Below, in pieces: positions 1-13,380 of a stretch of DNA of 60,000 nucleotides (positions are counted from its first letter, which is position 1; each line of letters begins with the position of its first letter). The position numbers were made by a program, and so were the translations under genes. The DNA is from Hydractinia symbiolongicarpus. Lineage: Eukaryota; Cnidaria; Hydrozoa; Anthoathecata; Hydractiniidae. The notes under the pieces are model-generated. The model was not told the origin of the DNA. It saw only the letters and a program-made list of their open reading frames with translations, and made no database searches. Location: the NCBI RefSeq assembly GCF_029227915.1, contig NC_079879.1, positions 3,474,001 to 3,534,000 on the forward strand. Direction: 5' to 3'.

Positions 1-539
1 AAAAATCTTAGCCACCTCCCTTATTATAGCTTGCCTTACCTAGGTTAAACAATAAATATCACTCTTTCCACAATCAACTAATCTTAATTACTGCACCACC
101 ATCCAACAAACCCACTATTCTGGACTTTAGAAATAAACAAACTCAACATTTCAGAACAAGAAGATTTAAAATTCTAACCATTCTACTTAACTCATTTATT
201 CTCGTGATATCACATATTACATTGTGAAAATAAACAGATATAAAAAAGGGAATAGACTACATACTGAAAAACAGAATGGTTGAAAACAACTCCCCTTTTG
301 TGGTAACATAAGGAGTTGCCACTCTCCCGATAGGTCCTTGTCCCACTACATTTCCCCAAAAATTTCAACCACAACCCTTTCCCGTTTGACACATGACCCC
401 TCCTCCCTTTTTTCTTCCTTTTTAGGAGGACTTCTCTAAGGAAGGGAGAGAGGAAACTATATGTAGTCTTATCGGTAGCGAATCAACAAATTGCATCATC
501 ACAACAGAACATTTGAAATGTTTTTACCTCCCAACCTAC
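1..539. other. Probable GDAP2 intron
   Basis: No exon of the CRAL-TRIO half was found on the minus strand here. The stretch is AT-rich with C/T-rich patches around 390-430 and has no convincing ORF. It most likely belongs to the intron after the exon at 540-616. Confidence 0.5.
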
Positions 540-3500
540 CTGGATTATATAGAAAGCCCATTTTTGCGATATCAGTAAAATCTTCCGTACGTGACCTTTT
601 AACCCATTGGGAATATCTAAAAAAATAAACAAGCAAAGAAGTAAATAAAAAGTGTGTAGTTTATGACAACCTACAAGAACGTATGAGGAGATATACAAAA
701 GCTAAATTAAACAAACTTTCGTTGTTGTTCTAAAATATCCATCTCTTCCTGTGTCCTTCCCTCTAACCGTGCTCGCCTTCCTGTGTCATGGTCAGCCGCT
801 ACTGCAGAGAACGGATGTCGTCCAACAAACGAGTTTAATAAGTCGATACCATTATGAGCTAGAAACAAAACAGTAATCAAGGGACACGCTAACACTTACT
901 AGTTTGTACTTACAAATTATGCATTCTCAACTAGAAAATAGCATTATTATAATTTAAAACTAAAATATACAAGCTCACCTTTTAAGGGTTTATCCATAAT
1001 TCGAATTTGTCTTTCTGGTAAAAAAGGTTCTCCTTCCTCGTTGCCTGTAAAAATAAGGAAATTTTTAAAGCACAGGGTTTTCTTTAATGATGAAAAGATG
1101 GAGCTTGGATTCTCCTATTTTACTACTTTTTCTCTATCAAATTTACTACTTTTTCTCTATTAAAATTAAATTTAAACTAGTGAAGAATAAAACGAAAAGG
1201 GAAATTGACCTTTCTAAACTATTGGTGAATGTATATAAGCATATCCGTACACTCATCTGGTTTACAGGTTCTGCAACCTAATAAGATAGTTTGCATGTTT
1301 TATAGATTTCTGTTGTATTTTATATCAAGGTGATAGTTACCTATATCAGTAGGTAAATACTCTACAGCGTACTGTTCTTCTTTTTTATCTCGTGGAAAAT
1401 ACAGCGGCATCAGTCTTTTATACGTGCTCTATGTAAACAATGAATAATATGCACTCACTGAGTTAAAGTTCCATAATATGAAAAAGATAAATTTCTTCTT
1501 TCAACACTGACGTATGCTTGATGGATCGACGAATGTTTGATTATTTTGCTCTGTGCAAAATATTTCGCATCAGAAGTGCGAGCCTATACACTCACTGAAA
1601 TCAAACAGTAAGAAACTCACCTCGTCAATAGGTTCAACAACAAACACAACAATATCAAATGCATCGATATTTCTTTCCAGGTATCTTCGCACAGTTCCTA
1701 AAAGATTTAGATGTGGTCACAAATTTTTTTTATTTTTTCGGGTCACATATGCACTTTAAAAGTCATGCTTGAAAGGTCACTTTAAAGTGACTTTTGTTAC
1801 GTGAGTTTGATTGTCTTATCAAAGTTGATAACAATATGTTGTATTTGTTATCTTTAGCTTAAGGTGGCAATAATCCTTTTTAAACAAAACAAAAAAAAAT
1901 CACTTGATTAGTCACTAAATGTTATTTTCAGACCATATATCCATATTTTTTCTATTATAACATTCTGCCACGATTTTATAGCTATAATACTATTATCTTT
2001 TACCAAAAATATTCAGCTTCAACAATAGACCTATTTCCATATCTATTTTTTTCCGCAAAATATGTATACCAAAATACCGAATATCATGAAAACGAGATTA
2101 GTTATGAGCAAATTTTTAGTTTATAGCGAAGTAGTGCAGATATGGTTTGTTTATTTGCAATATTTGCGAAATTTATTTGTCATACAGATTGTTATTAACA
2201 TTTATTGATAATATGGGATAATAGCATGTATCATTGGACCGTTCTAATGCTTTTGTTAATTATTCTTGGTGTTAAATTAGCTAGGTATTAGCTAGCTTTG
2301 AATATAATATGACTAGCTAGCTAGCTAGTTGGCTGGCTGACTTGTTCCAAACAAACGTGAAATTTCAAGCTGTTTACCAAAGTTGGTGATGTTGCTGGTA
2401 TATATGCTGTGTCTCCAATTATTGAGTGTATATACCTTATTTTTTTAAACAACATCTGTGAAAATAACATTAGCAAAGCTTACTGATGACGGTGTGGTTT
2501 TAAAATAGTAGTTGAGTTGACCTTATGGGTGCCTTACCTTGTTTTTTTTTTTTTCCAAGTGAGGGTTGTTAAAGTATTTATAACTCACATTTTACACATT
2601 TGTTATTTTAGAATTCGGATACTAATTTGACTTGGTGAGGAAAGTTGGACTTAAAACTTTCTTGGAATGTTCTTGCTCGTATTTGTGTGACATTTGATCG
2701 TATTTGGTAAACAAAAATATTTAAAATTATAAAAAATAAGGCTGACAAAAGGGATGATTCCTAATTCTTAAATTTTGTATTCAGATTTACCATCTTGGAA
2801 TTTTTTCAGGCAAATGAAATTGTCCAATTTTTCTTGGTCAAAAACAAATTATTCCTTGAGAGGATCACAAAACAATTGAAAAATTGTTGTTAAAAAAAAA
2901 CAAAAAATGGTTACTGACATGCTGCCTAGAAAAAAAGAAATTTCTGTAAAAATTTTTCCACAAAATGCTTGCTTTAATAACTGAAAACATTGTGAATTTT
3001 TTTTTGTGAGGACAAAGACAAAATTTTTGGTTTTATATTTCACAAATCGACACTATGGAAGATAATTTTCTATTAATAAACAATTTGATGTAAGCAAAAA
3101 AACTAAATACCTAGTTTTTAAGAGCATTGAGACTAAGATTTTGCCAAAAAATTAGCACGTTTACAGCTGAAATCCAGACATTCTTATAAGAAAAAGTATA
3201 TATATTATTTTATTTTCCTTTTTTGGATAAAAAGCTCTATTTTAAAAAAGAAAGACCTTTTCCTTTATATGGAGATTTATGATTAGCTCTATACTCTATC
3301 TATTCATATTACTTACAAACTGAAAAAAATAGTTGTGAAAAAGATAAGAAAATCCAGATGTTTCACTTGAAACAGTAAAATAAAAATGTATTCACATCAT
3401 TCTAAAAACGTGGCCAGGTTTTAGGTTTAGCTACCTAACATATACAGAAATATATGCCCTTAAAATTTGCAACATTTTAATTTATTTTTGTCACACTACC

Positions 3501-6500
3501 ACTACCAAAACCCTCTTTATAACTGTGTTAACCACAATTATGTAAAACTGCCAGTTAAATGCTGTAAAACTCAACATTTTGTTGATACATTCTTCAAACT
3601 TGCATGTAAACAACCAGCATCTCGAAATTTGCTTATAACTAATTTCAGCATTGCAAATTCATAAAAAAGGACCCTGAACGAAAAGTGAATATAATATTTT
3701 AATCAATGAATTTAAAGAACAACACAAGCCTTAAAAAAGAGAAAATCATCCTTTTACACCAAGAAAAAAGTTATATCTCATAAAAAAAGAAGGAATACTT
3801 GTCAAATACAGGTAAGATATCTTATTATAACCAAAGCAGGTTAAGGATTATAATTATAAAAAAGGAGTTTTTTATTAATTGGTGTTGGACAGACAGAAGC
3901 ATAGAAAGTATTTAGCCTAATGAATATATGCCCACCATAAACAAATGAAAGCTGGCACAGACATACTTTGAAAAAAGTGAAAAAACTAACAAACTGTTGA
4001 AAAAAAATCTAAAACATGAAGCTTTCTCAGTGAAGAAATACATCCAATATTCTGGTTAAATTGTTTTTATGTGATAGGTTTTGTTTGGAGTAAGTTCAGA
4101 GAGTTACTTCCTTTGTTTACCAGAAGAGTCTTGTCAATTATGGTAAAAGGTAGGTTATATGAGGCCTGTGTAAAAGTGATATGTTGTACGGTAGTGAGAC
4201 AAGGCAGTGAAGTATCAAGATCTTGACCGTTTAGAAAGGAATGATATGAGAATGGTTAGGTGGATGTGTAACGTCTAAGAGACAGAAAGAGTTCAGATGA
4301 GCTAAGAAGCAGGCTATGTATTCATAGCATTAAAAATGCAGATAAAATTATTAAGTTGGTTGGGACACTTGGAAGAATGGAGAGGGTACACTGAGAAAAA
4401 CTTCGCAGGAGGTAATAAGGACAGACTTGATGCAGAGGAATTTAAATTTAGATCTGTCTAGATCAGATTGAAAAAGGGTCATTAATATACCCCGTTCAAC
4501 TTATACTAGCACGGAGATTGGAGGTTAAGCTGAGAACAATGATGATGAAGATGATGATATGGAAGATAGTGAGTTGAAAACGCAACTATTGATGTCTGTC
4601 AGTGTAGATGGTCTTCCCCAGATGAATACAGATAAATAAATAATGCAGCTGTTTGTACGGCTAGAAAAGGGTTACTACCACCTTAAAGGTTTCGTGGATG
4701 GTTTAGTATAAGTCAGATTTAGCCAACAAACAGACAAAATACTGCTATTATTATAAAGACAACATAAATCAAACAGCTTACTCAATGCTATATGAGCTCC
4801 TTCTTCAGGTGGATAACCTCTCCTTGTTGTATTTATAACACCCAAACCGATAGAACTTAAAGTACTTTCCCTAAAATTAAATGGGTCATTCAAAGTAAGT
4901 AGTTAAGGAAAGGATCACATCCTAATATAGACATTACTAGATTTTTCTTCTTTCTCTAAAGCTGTTTTGTAATATAAATGCAAAATAAAAATTAACCGTG
5001 AAAGTTGCAAGACGTTTCTGTAACACATATATAGTGCACTTTCTGCAGCTGTTTTATACTTTGTGTTGTAGCGAGGGCCCACGGTATGAACAACGTATCT
5101 AAATATAAAATATACAAAAACATTAAATTAAACAGATGGATGAAAAAAATATTACTCAATAAACTTCTGAAAGTTCTAGATAAATAACTTTGAAAAAGAA
5201 ACAAAATTATAACAGCAAAAGATAAAATGTCGTAAAGAATGTTTTCTTTCTTCTAGTACTAAGAGTGCGAGATATGCCTGCCTTATTTTTTTGAATAGCA
5301 ATAAAGTGTGAGCGTTTGATAAATGAGGTAGTTTGACAACAGATTTTCACAACAATAAAAATCACAAGTAATCTTTTAAAGACCCTTGTAATGGCTACTA
5401 TAAAGGATTCTTACCATGATGAAATTTAAAAATTAATGTATCAAAGCACAAAAGCATCCTTCTTAGGATGTGAGAAATACTTAAATTCAGTCAACCCCAT
5501 TGAATTTATTGCCTCAAAAAAAGGCCTTTAAAAATTAGGTGCGTGCTTTTAAGAGAAACCTATTGTATTAATGTACACTAGAAATATGCACCTCAAAGTT
5601 CCTTAAGAAACCTAATTTTTAGAAGGCTTTAATGATTGAATTTCTTGCATGAGAAACTGTCTCCATGATGCTTATAAGAACATGTCAGTGTTATATAAGT
5701 CACTGGTGTGATATACAATTCCACTTAACAACCGTTACGCGATTGAAGGACATTATTGTGACTTACAGATGACCAATTTAACAAGGTTGACAATTTTCCA
5801 CTATTCCCTTAACAAAGCACAACCAACAGGACTGTACAGATCAATCAGAATTGTCCCCAGTTGGCATTAATATCGAAATTGTGTGAGCAAATAAACATTT
5901 TTGCTCAGGGAAACCACGTAAGAAATGTACTGTTTGAAGTGTTATGGCTTTTCACTGAAATCTGTTTTTTAGCTAATTATTTTTCAATCGACAAAAGTTA
6001 AAATAAAGTTCCCTATCTCAAAAGGATCCCGAGGTTCTTTTACAAGTTAAACTTATCTGAAAGATTGGTATATGAGAAATTCTAAATGATATATTCACTT
6101 TTTGTTAAAACTTATTTGACTCCCGATATGGCTCTTTAATTTTTTTTTCGCTGGGCCGCCATGACTCTCTTCGACATTCTTTTTTGTTAAAAATTTTCAT
6201 ATTAGCTCCAGTCTTTAGTTGCAAGTGACCCTACTATGTATTTTGTAAGTAAAGCTTTAATTATTACTGACTGTTATAGCAAGTACAGATGCTTTCTTGT
6301 GGCAAAGTAAAATAAAGATTCTTTACAAACAATTATTTTTTTGTAATAAAAATAATTCTGCATAAAGTTCTTTACAAATGATTTTTTTTAAACAAATTAA
6401 AAATAAGTAATCAATCAAAAAATTAAATGTGCCTGATTTATATTTCAAAATAATTTTTTTGAGACAAGGGTTGTGAAATTTACCGACTGTCCAACATGCT

Positions 6501-9500
6501 GCACATATATGGAAAAAGTTAAAGAGGGGGTAGGGAAGGGCGAGGGGGGACTGAATCAGCCCCTTTAAAGCACGATTAGGGTTAAGGGAGGTTGCAGCTT
6601 TTGTAATTTGAGGCAGCTCTCAGCATTTGTTGACTTATAAAACAACGTATTTTTAAAACATACTTTTCGTAATTGTAAATAGGAAGTCCCTAAGACTTTG
6701 TGTGATAGCATGTGCGTAAAAAAGCTGAAGGTAATACAGGGAAAAAAGCAATTGTTTCTCCACAGTATTGTTTAGTTGGCTTCTACAACAACGCACAAAC
6801 AATCTCTTAGCGACAATTAACATTTTTTAGCACTTCAGATAAATTATTAAAAACAGTTTTTCACCACTTGTGGATAAAATAAATAATTGCAGAAAAAATA
6901 TATTTAATAAATTGCCGTTTTTCCTGCGTTAAAATTTAATATTTTCCATTTAATTTTTTTTTGCGTATAACTTTATAGTTTTTATATAAATACAATTATT
7001 AAATAAATATAACATTTTTCTTTATTTTTTGTGTTTTGTTGAGTTAAGTTACATCAGCTAAATTTTGCCAACCTGTTTAAGAAACTGCCAGAGCAATCTA
7101 ATAAGTGCAAAAATTATTTGTCGATGCTAAATTTGCTTCTGTTCGACATTAATGTACCATGCATGCTTTGAAAGCTCTTATCATGGAAGTGCAGAGTAGT
7201 TGAAAACCAAAAGGCCTGGGGAAAAGGTTAGCATACTCTAAATATGAAACTGGTTACCCCACATTTTTGTATCTAAACAATCTTAGGATGAATCATGCAG
7301 TGCTCGTGTTTGCACTACATATCGCAAAAATATCATAAGAAACTTTAATTAGACAGTAATCTCTGTCTCTTACTGTATTGTGAAATGGATTGATGCAGCT
7401 TTTTTTTAATCTAACTGAGTAACTCATCCTGTCTCATTTTTAGATTTTTCTTTTATGTATAACAACTCCAGGGAAAAAGGTTGGCAATACTCATTTGAGC
7501 ATCATACCCTGCCCAGGTCAACATGTCATAGATCTGTAAATTATATAACCTGTTTGTTGAAATAAATTCTTTCCAATTTGAAATATATCATGCTGAATTA
7601 TTTTTTTTAAAAAAAAAACAAAAATCATTTGTACAGAGATTTATTTGAAAAATATGTTGCATTTTTTTAACTTTGTTTTACAAAGGCATATTAACGGTTT
7701 TTGGCTATGAAAGTCATTATTAAAGCGAATGAAAGTCATTAATTTGAGCGTAACATAAATATTCTGTAACAGGGTCATGTGCCACCAAAAAAAGACTGAA
7801 GCTACTCCAAAATTTTAACAAATATTTAAAAAATGGTATCTAAGGTTACATGAAATTTTAACAAAAAGTAAATATGTCATTGGGAATTTCTCATGAAAAT
7901 CTTTCAGATAAGTCAAACTTGTAAAAGTATCTTTATAATCCCTTTAAAGAAATATTCTTATTTGCGATGTTACAAAACATTCACACAAAAACCAATTTCA
8001 ACATATTCATACCTGGCAGGTAAGTTGTATCCCTTTGTCATTTTTGCTTCACCTGTTCGACAAGCTAAAAACAAAAAAAATTATAAGACATTAGATAAAA
8101 ACAATAAATAAAATAGAATGAATAATTGCTACACAAGAAAATATCACAAAATAGTGGAACATATACACGGATTGTATAAGTGGTATTTAAATCAAAAATC
8201 ATGGTAATTCCACAAAATAAATAAACTCCTAAAATCAGGAATTTAATTTAACAGGTATCATTAAAACAATAACAACACACAACATTTTCATTTCCAAATT
8301 TTTAACATCACCAAGAAATCGCTGCTATAAATGGCACTTGACTGCCTGCTTTTTTAAACGTCAATATTTGGAATTGCCAAGTGCCAAAATAAATTAGAAA
8401 GGTTATTACAACAATGATTTCTTAAAAATTACATAAACATTTTATTATCTGCTGTGGGATAAAATTTTGTTAAGGTAAACATTTTATAAGATATTCATTT
8501 GCCCACCCTCCACCCTTCTTCAAATAATTATTACCACCCTATGTCTGTCTTTCATTGCTAACTCCTTTTAAGCACCATCCTTTAATACACCCCACTACTC
8601 AGGATCCTTTAATACACCCCACTACTATTTAGGACTTGAGAAATTATAAAATCAAAATTGGAGCAAAAATAAACAATTAGTTGTGATTCAACAAGATTCA
8701 CCAAACCAAACCCCTTTGTTGTAGTTACATGGGTATTATCTCACCTTTATAGTTATGCGACGAAAAAAACTAATTAATTTTATTTTATTAAGTACATATT
8801 GAAAGTAACAATACAGAAGCACTCACACTGCAATTCTTGTCTAACTTCTTCCCGAAGTAAAGGTCCAGCAACTTTGTGTATTCGCTCGCTTACAGGATTT
8901 TTGTCGTTTAATGCTTCATTTGTTGAATTAATTATTACATCACATTTCAATTTAGTAATATCTCCATCCCTTAAAAAACATTGAATTCATCTCACACAAA
9001 AAGCTACTAGAGTACATACATTTAGCTTTTTCTCGTCATTTCAGAAAGAAATACAGGAATTTTAAGCTTTGAAGGAATGGTTTTTTCTTTGTTTTTGAAC
9101 AAAGTATGGCAATTTTAGGTTTTTTTAAAGTTGTTTTTTACATCGTGTTAGAAATATGCAATTTTTATGATTTGTAGATTGGTTTTCTCGTATTTTTAGA
9201 ATATAGTATGACAGTTTTTAAGCTTATTAAGATGTTTTCTCCTCAATACAACTGTTCACGATTAAAACTTAGCCTTCTTATTTTCTTTCGTTAATCCCAT
9301 GATGTTATCATAAATACAACGATGGGCTTCATGAAGTTTACATGAACTAATTAAAGTTTGTGTATAAGACAAACTATTCTTTTTAACATGAAAAAATAGC
9401 TTATGTGTTTAACAATTAGTTAACAATAACAATGAAAGTTCTGAGACTACTATTGTGTACATGTAAGGTTGCATTTTAGGGGCGCTGTACATTATCCTCA

Positions 9501-9760
9501 CTACCAGTTAAAAATGAAAGAAATAAGTATATACATACAAAATCGGACATAACAATAGCAAAGAAGAGATAAATACAAAAAATGTTCTGTGCACTCTAAA
9601 ACACCTACCACAGACTAACTCTTTCATTTATTTCTTGATTTACCGGAAAAGGACTATCTCGCTCTTCAAAAAGTTCAGGACATCTTGAGGGTGCTGTGTT
9701 GGACCAACGGGGTAAACAGTCAGCTTCAGTGATGCCAGACAATAATCCCAGGGGGTCCAT
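540..9760 (-). CDS. GDAP2: GDAP2-like protein, macro domain part (5' ten exons, partial)
   Basis: Exons on the minus strand, 5' to 3': 9609-9760, 8827-8969, 8013-8064, 4997-5098, 4782-4870, 1621-1697, 1341-1428, 979-1044, 717-858, 540-616. All joins use GT/AG with matching phases and give about 329 residues. The start is ATG at 9758-9760 (MDPLG, as in vertebrate GDAP2). Exons 2-6 encode a macro domain: GDITKLKCDVIINSTNEAL, CRTGEAKMTKGYNLPAR, VVHTVGPRY, GVINTTRRGYPPEEGAHIAL. The GGG loop of active ADP-ribose hydrolases is replaced by NDKNPVSE, as is typical of GDAP2. Exons 7-10 carry the linker (YLPTDIGNEEGEP, PERQIRIMDKP, GRHPFSAV) and the WVKRSRTEDFTDIA segment leading into the CRAL-TRIO domain, whose exons must lie left of position 1. 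GDAP2 has two potential ligand-binding domains. Its biochemical activity is poorly known. The orthology is seen directly in the translation; the role is only by family. Confidence 0.93.
1698..4781. other. GDAP2 intron 5
   Basis: AT-rich intron between the exons at 4782-4870 and 1621-1697. It contains TAGC-rich simple sequence near 2280-2340 and a 5'-truncated LINE fragment at about 4085-4580. No other coding signal was seen. Confidence 0.7.
4085..4580 (+). mobile_element. LINE fragment, reverse-transcriptase C-terminus and 3' tail
   Basis: This stretch is strongly similar to the copy at 29,290-29,835. Shared landmarks are the KFRELLPL, GRLYEACV, MLYGSET and RLERNDMRMVRWMCN coding segments and a GATGATGAAGATGATG-like tail. 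It carries stops and small deletions, so it is a dead 5'-truncated copy. It is inserted antisense to GDAP2 within intron 5. Confidence 0.8.
5099..8012. other. GDAP2 intron 3
   Basis: A 2.9-kb AT-rich intron between exons 8013-8064 and 4997-5098. It has homopolymer A/T runs and a G-rich patch near 6525-6550. I see no repeat family or gene in it. Confidence 0.6.
8065..8826. other. GDAP2 intron 2
   Basis: AT-rich intron. A ~26-base direct repeat (CCTTTAATACACCCCACTAC) occurs twice in tandem at about 8578-8630. Nothing else is recognised. Confidence 0.6.
8827..8969 (-). CDS. GDAP2: GDAP2 exon 2, start of macro domain
   Basis: Minus-strand translation reads DGDITKLKCDVIINSTNEA and continues to REEVRQELQ, matching the first beta-alpha unit of the GDAP2 macro domain. 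Acceptor TTTTTTAAG and donor GTGAGT flank it. Phases fit exons 1 and 3. Confidence 0.92.
9609..9760 (-). CDS. GDAP2: GDAP2 exon 1 with start codon
   Basis: Encodes the N-terminus from MDPLGLLSG to NERVSLW and ends in phase 2 at a GTAGGT donor. The ATG sits 15 bases after a pyrimidine-rich TTTAG at 9776-9780. The 5' UTR may therefore begin at a splice acceptor. Confidence 0.9.
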
Positions 9761-9879
9761 TTTGTGTGTATTTTACTAAATACATAAAAATAATAATTAG
9801 TGCTTAAAGTAATGTTTTTAAACATGATGATCAAAAACTGTCGCTTTCAAAATTATTGATCTTTATACAGCAAAACAAA

Positions 9880-10987
9880 GTGCAGGGTTCGAATTAGCAG
9901 TTCGCAATTTAAGAATGAAAAGCGGCGATATAAATGCTTTTTTAGATTGCGTTTTAAAAAATTAAGAACAAAGAACAGCGATAAAAAAGCTTTGTTAGAT
10001 CGAATTTTAAAAGTTTAAGAACGAAAAGTGGCAATATACAGTACAGTCTGAGTGTAATCTACCGCGGACGTGAAACTTGTATGAATAGTTCACAGAAAAA
10101 CGGCGATAGAAATGTTTTTTAAGATTGCATTTTAAAAGTTTATAAACGAAAAGCGACAATAGAAAGGTTTTTTAAAAGTTTAAAAACAAAAAGCGGCGAT
10201 AGAAATGTTTTCTAAGATCACATTTTAAAAGTTTATAAACGAAAACAGCGATAGAAATGTTTTTATTTATTTCAATAAAAAGTATGCGGAAGGATTATTT
10301 TACGTTGTTTGTTAAGAAGGAAATGTTTTCAGTGAGAAATGTAGATATCGTATTTATTTCAGAATACACACCATTTGTTTTACAAAATTAAACCGTAGTT
10401 GTATTCTTTCAATAAAAAACGCGCTAGTCACTTAATAGTTGTGAACAATGATTCTCATGTTTCTTAAATTAAACGCGCTGGAATCTTTTTAAGTAATTAA
10501 ATTAATAATACATTCTCGCGCAATGTATTATAAAACTTCGCGAAAGATTTTTATTATTTAATTACTTCATGCTAATACTTAAGGGAATACCTTATCAATA
10601 CATTTACACAATGCATCTCGCTATTGCAAGAAATATAATGGCTCCGATATTTCTTCGCAAGCGCATTGTTTTTTAACTCGCAAATATAAACTCACAAAAC
10701 CCTTAAGGGATTTAATTATAACGAAAGACAAACGACTGCCGTTTTCCACGCAAAGGTGTGATATTAGCGCATAGGCGGTAGATTACATTCAGGCTGTACT
10801 GTAAATGCTTTTTTATATTGCGTTTTAAAAAATTAAGAACGAAAAAGGGCGATAAAAATGCCTTTTAGATTGTGGCTTAAAAATTTAACACAAAGTGTGA
10901 TTTAAAAGGAACTCGCTATCCTATGGTGTTTTTAAATAAAAACAATTATTTTTGCAAGTTTTGCATGCTTACATTTGGACAGCACTG
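9880..10987. mobile_element. TA-flanked inverted-repeat element (family A2), 5'-incomplete and interrupted
   Basis: The right terminus (CTTACATTTGGACAGCACTG, then TA) and the subterminal block at 10,900-10,960 match the inverted ends of the intact element at 16,379-17,605. Internal ~52-bp repeats (GCGATAGAAATG, TTTTAAAAGTTTAAGAACGA) run from 9,900 to 10,035 and resume at 10,802. A family-A element is inserted between them. The left terminal repeat was not found, so that end is approximate. Confidence 0.65.
10039..10801. mobile_element. Nested TA-flanked inverted-repeat element (family A), 763 bp
   Basis: The left end CAGTACAGTCTGAGTGTAAT and right end ATTACATTCAGGCTGTACTG are inverted repeats of about 27 bp, flanked by TA on both sides. 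Removing the element and one TA restores GGCAATATAAATGC, which matches the repeat unit at 9,920. The insertion site is therefore clean. The interior has ~52-bp repeats and no transposase, so the element is non-autonomous. TA duplication is typical of Tc1/mariner-type elements; the family assignment is an inference. Confidence 0.85.
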
Positions 10988-11442
10988 TAAACAGCATTTT
11001 ACTACAAGACTCATGTTTGAAAAAAACATATTTTTTGTGAAAACAACTTTAATCAGTATACTGTATTTAACTTGCAGCGTAATGTTCACGAAAACTAGTT
11101 AAGAACCTCTGAAACAATAATTACATTTTGAATAATTTCTTACAGCATGCTAAAAAAAACTTATTTCATTTTTGCAACATTATTTTGGCTATTGGAGACA
11201 AGAAAGTTAAAACTTAGAGAATTGCTAGTTCGGACACTCAGTCCCCGTGTTTTGGGTTCACCACTTTAAATGTCCCCCACTTGTCTCTGACAAAAAAAAA
11301 TAATAACAGAGGAAAAAGTAAAGCTCACAGGTCACAAAAATACAAATTCAAGAAAACCCAAAAGTAAATCGCATCAACGTGTGACAAATCCATAAACGAA
11401 CTTTCAAATTTACTCCAAAACATCAGTGTTGATGATTTAGAT

Positions 11443-11916
11443 ATGGCAAACAATAGAATTGTCGAAATTAATGCTTTACTTGCCGACATAAACGATTTTG
11501 TTGATGAGAATGAAATCAACTCATTTGCCGCTGTTATTTCAGATATTGATGTTTGTGTAGAAAAAATCGAGATTAAAAGGTCAAATTTGCGTTCGCTTTC
11601 TAATCAAATCAAATTAAATATTGGTGAAACTAAATTCAAAGCAGAATTTGACAAAAACGTTGAAATGTCTTTTGCTAACATCAACACTTATATCAAGTCT
11701 GCCAAAGATCTGAGAAAATCAATTAGAGCAAAAGAGGAAGCGGATTTTACCAATAAAAAAATTTCAAACGAAAAACATCATTTTGAAATTACAAAACAAA
11801 AAATTGAAACTACTGGTTTTGTCATCAATGAAATTTTTCGCATAATAAATGAACTTTCAAAAGATTTTCAAGTCAACAACGACACATCAAACAATGAAAT
11901 AGTTAAAAAGGAATAA
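11443..11916 (+). pseudogene. BEL/Pao gag N-terminal ORF
   Basis: An open 157-residue frame, lysine- and glutamate-rich and predicted coiled-coil. It stands directly upstream of gag sequence containing the conserved core. Its position and composition fit the N-terminal part of a Pao gag. On its own it is not diagnostic. Confidence 0.6.
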
Positions 11917-12059
11917 ATTTACAACTTAAACTTTGTCAATGTGAAAAATTAGCAAAGAAAATCCAGTGTTTGTCAGACACTGTGCCGCCTAAATATCCAG
12001 ATAAGGAAAGTGTTTTGCAAACGATAATAGAACCTTATGAAAATTAAATTTTCAAAAGA

Positions 12060-13080
12060 AGGAATATGTCGAAAATCTTAAAACTGAAATTCAAACCAGG
12101 GAGTTATCCAAAGAGAAATTGTTTAGTTCATCAAATCTTAAAATAAAATTAGAGAAATTCAGAGGTTATGAATCAAAGCTTGATATTTATTCATTTCAAT
12201 CCATGTTTGAGAAGCTTTATTCAAAAACAACACCTTCAAAATTGTTACCAGACTTACTTGAAAATAATCATCTTGACGAACCTGCACTGTCTTTAGTGAA
12301 AGGTCTTGAAAATATTGAGGAAATTTGGATTAGATTAAAAAGGGCATTTGCTGATTCTAAAAAATGCTTCAAAAGATGTTAAGAAATTTGGTCCTCTATG
12401 GAAATTAAAAAGTCCTGATACTTTGCAACACGGTTTATCAAAACTTATTACATTAGTCCAGGATATTTTTTCTCTGTCCAAAGTTCATAACATTCAAAAT
12501 AGGCCTTATTTTGGTGATGGTTTGAATATGATTTACCATATTATGGGAGATGCGAGAGTTACTAGGTGGTTGTCTTCTATCTACAAGGAAAATTTACATG
12601 AACCTGAAAAGTGGGGGAGATTGATTTTATTTCTTGAGAAGGAATTAAGGATACAACAAGAGAAGGCTTTGGTTACAAGAGATTGGTACAAAAGTTACCA
12701 TATAAATGATAGGCAAAGCGATGAAGACCCCAATGTCACATCTGTAATGAATCTTCTAGTACTCATATTGCAACCAATGGTCCAAATGGTACTAAAATTA
12801 TTCAGTACTTTGCATGTCAAAGGTTTGCTGAAATAACTCCCGCAGAGAGATTCAACACTATTAAGTCTAAAGGTTTATGTATTCAATGTCTTTTTCCAGG
12901 AGCATTACAGTCAACAGGTAAACATTCACAAGGAAAGTGTCGACGCGATTTCGTATGTCCTCATTCTCAAAAACGACAAATACAAGGTGAAGAAACACGT
13001 TTTAGTATGTCAAGATCGCTGTGAAATCAAGATGCTCTTCAAAAGTACAAAGACAGATGCAACCTTAGACAAAGAGTACC
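12060..13080 (+). pseudogene. BEL/Pao gag core and cysteine-rich region (frameshifted)
   Basis: The first frame (12,119-12,382) has the KLEKFRGYESKLDIYSFQ, SKLLPDLLENN and EEIWIRLKRAFA blocks of the DUF1759-type gag core. After a frameshift, 12,348-12,836 continues with the LARGE alpha-helical segment (KFGPLWKLKSPDTLQHGLSK, WGRLILFLEKELRIQQEKAL). A second shift leads into a Cys-rich stretch (ITPAERFNTIKSKGLCIQCL) to about 13,010. Both shifts indicate decay. Confidence 0.8.
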
Positions 13081-13081
13081 T

Positions 13082-13348
13082 TTGCCTGAATTCGCAGAGA
13101 ACATCAAGCTGTCATTTCATACCCAATCAGCTTATGTATCACTAAAAGGTAATGCGATATCCAACTCTGAAGATATCACTGAACATGCGATCTACATACT
13201 CCAAACAATCAAGGTACAAAGTGAGACGTACACCATATTCTTTGATAATGGATGTGGAGATTTCGTATGCAGACGTGAAGCAACTAAAAGAATAAATGGC
13301 ACTCAAGAAAGAGCTGGTCCAGTTACACTTGAGGAGTTGGCAATTTAA
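13082..13348 (+). pseudogene. BEL/Pao aspartic protease fragment
   Basis: The translation contains AIYILQTIKV, then TYTIFFDNGCGDFV. This resembles the D-[NS]-G active-site region of Pao proteases, with DNGC in place of D[ST]G. It is followed by a stop at the TAA near 13,346 before the next fragment at 13,381. Confidence 0.75.
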
Positions 13349-13380
13349 AAACTGAATCACCACATGGAAGACATACAGTC

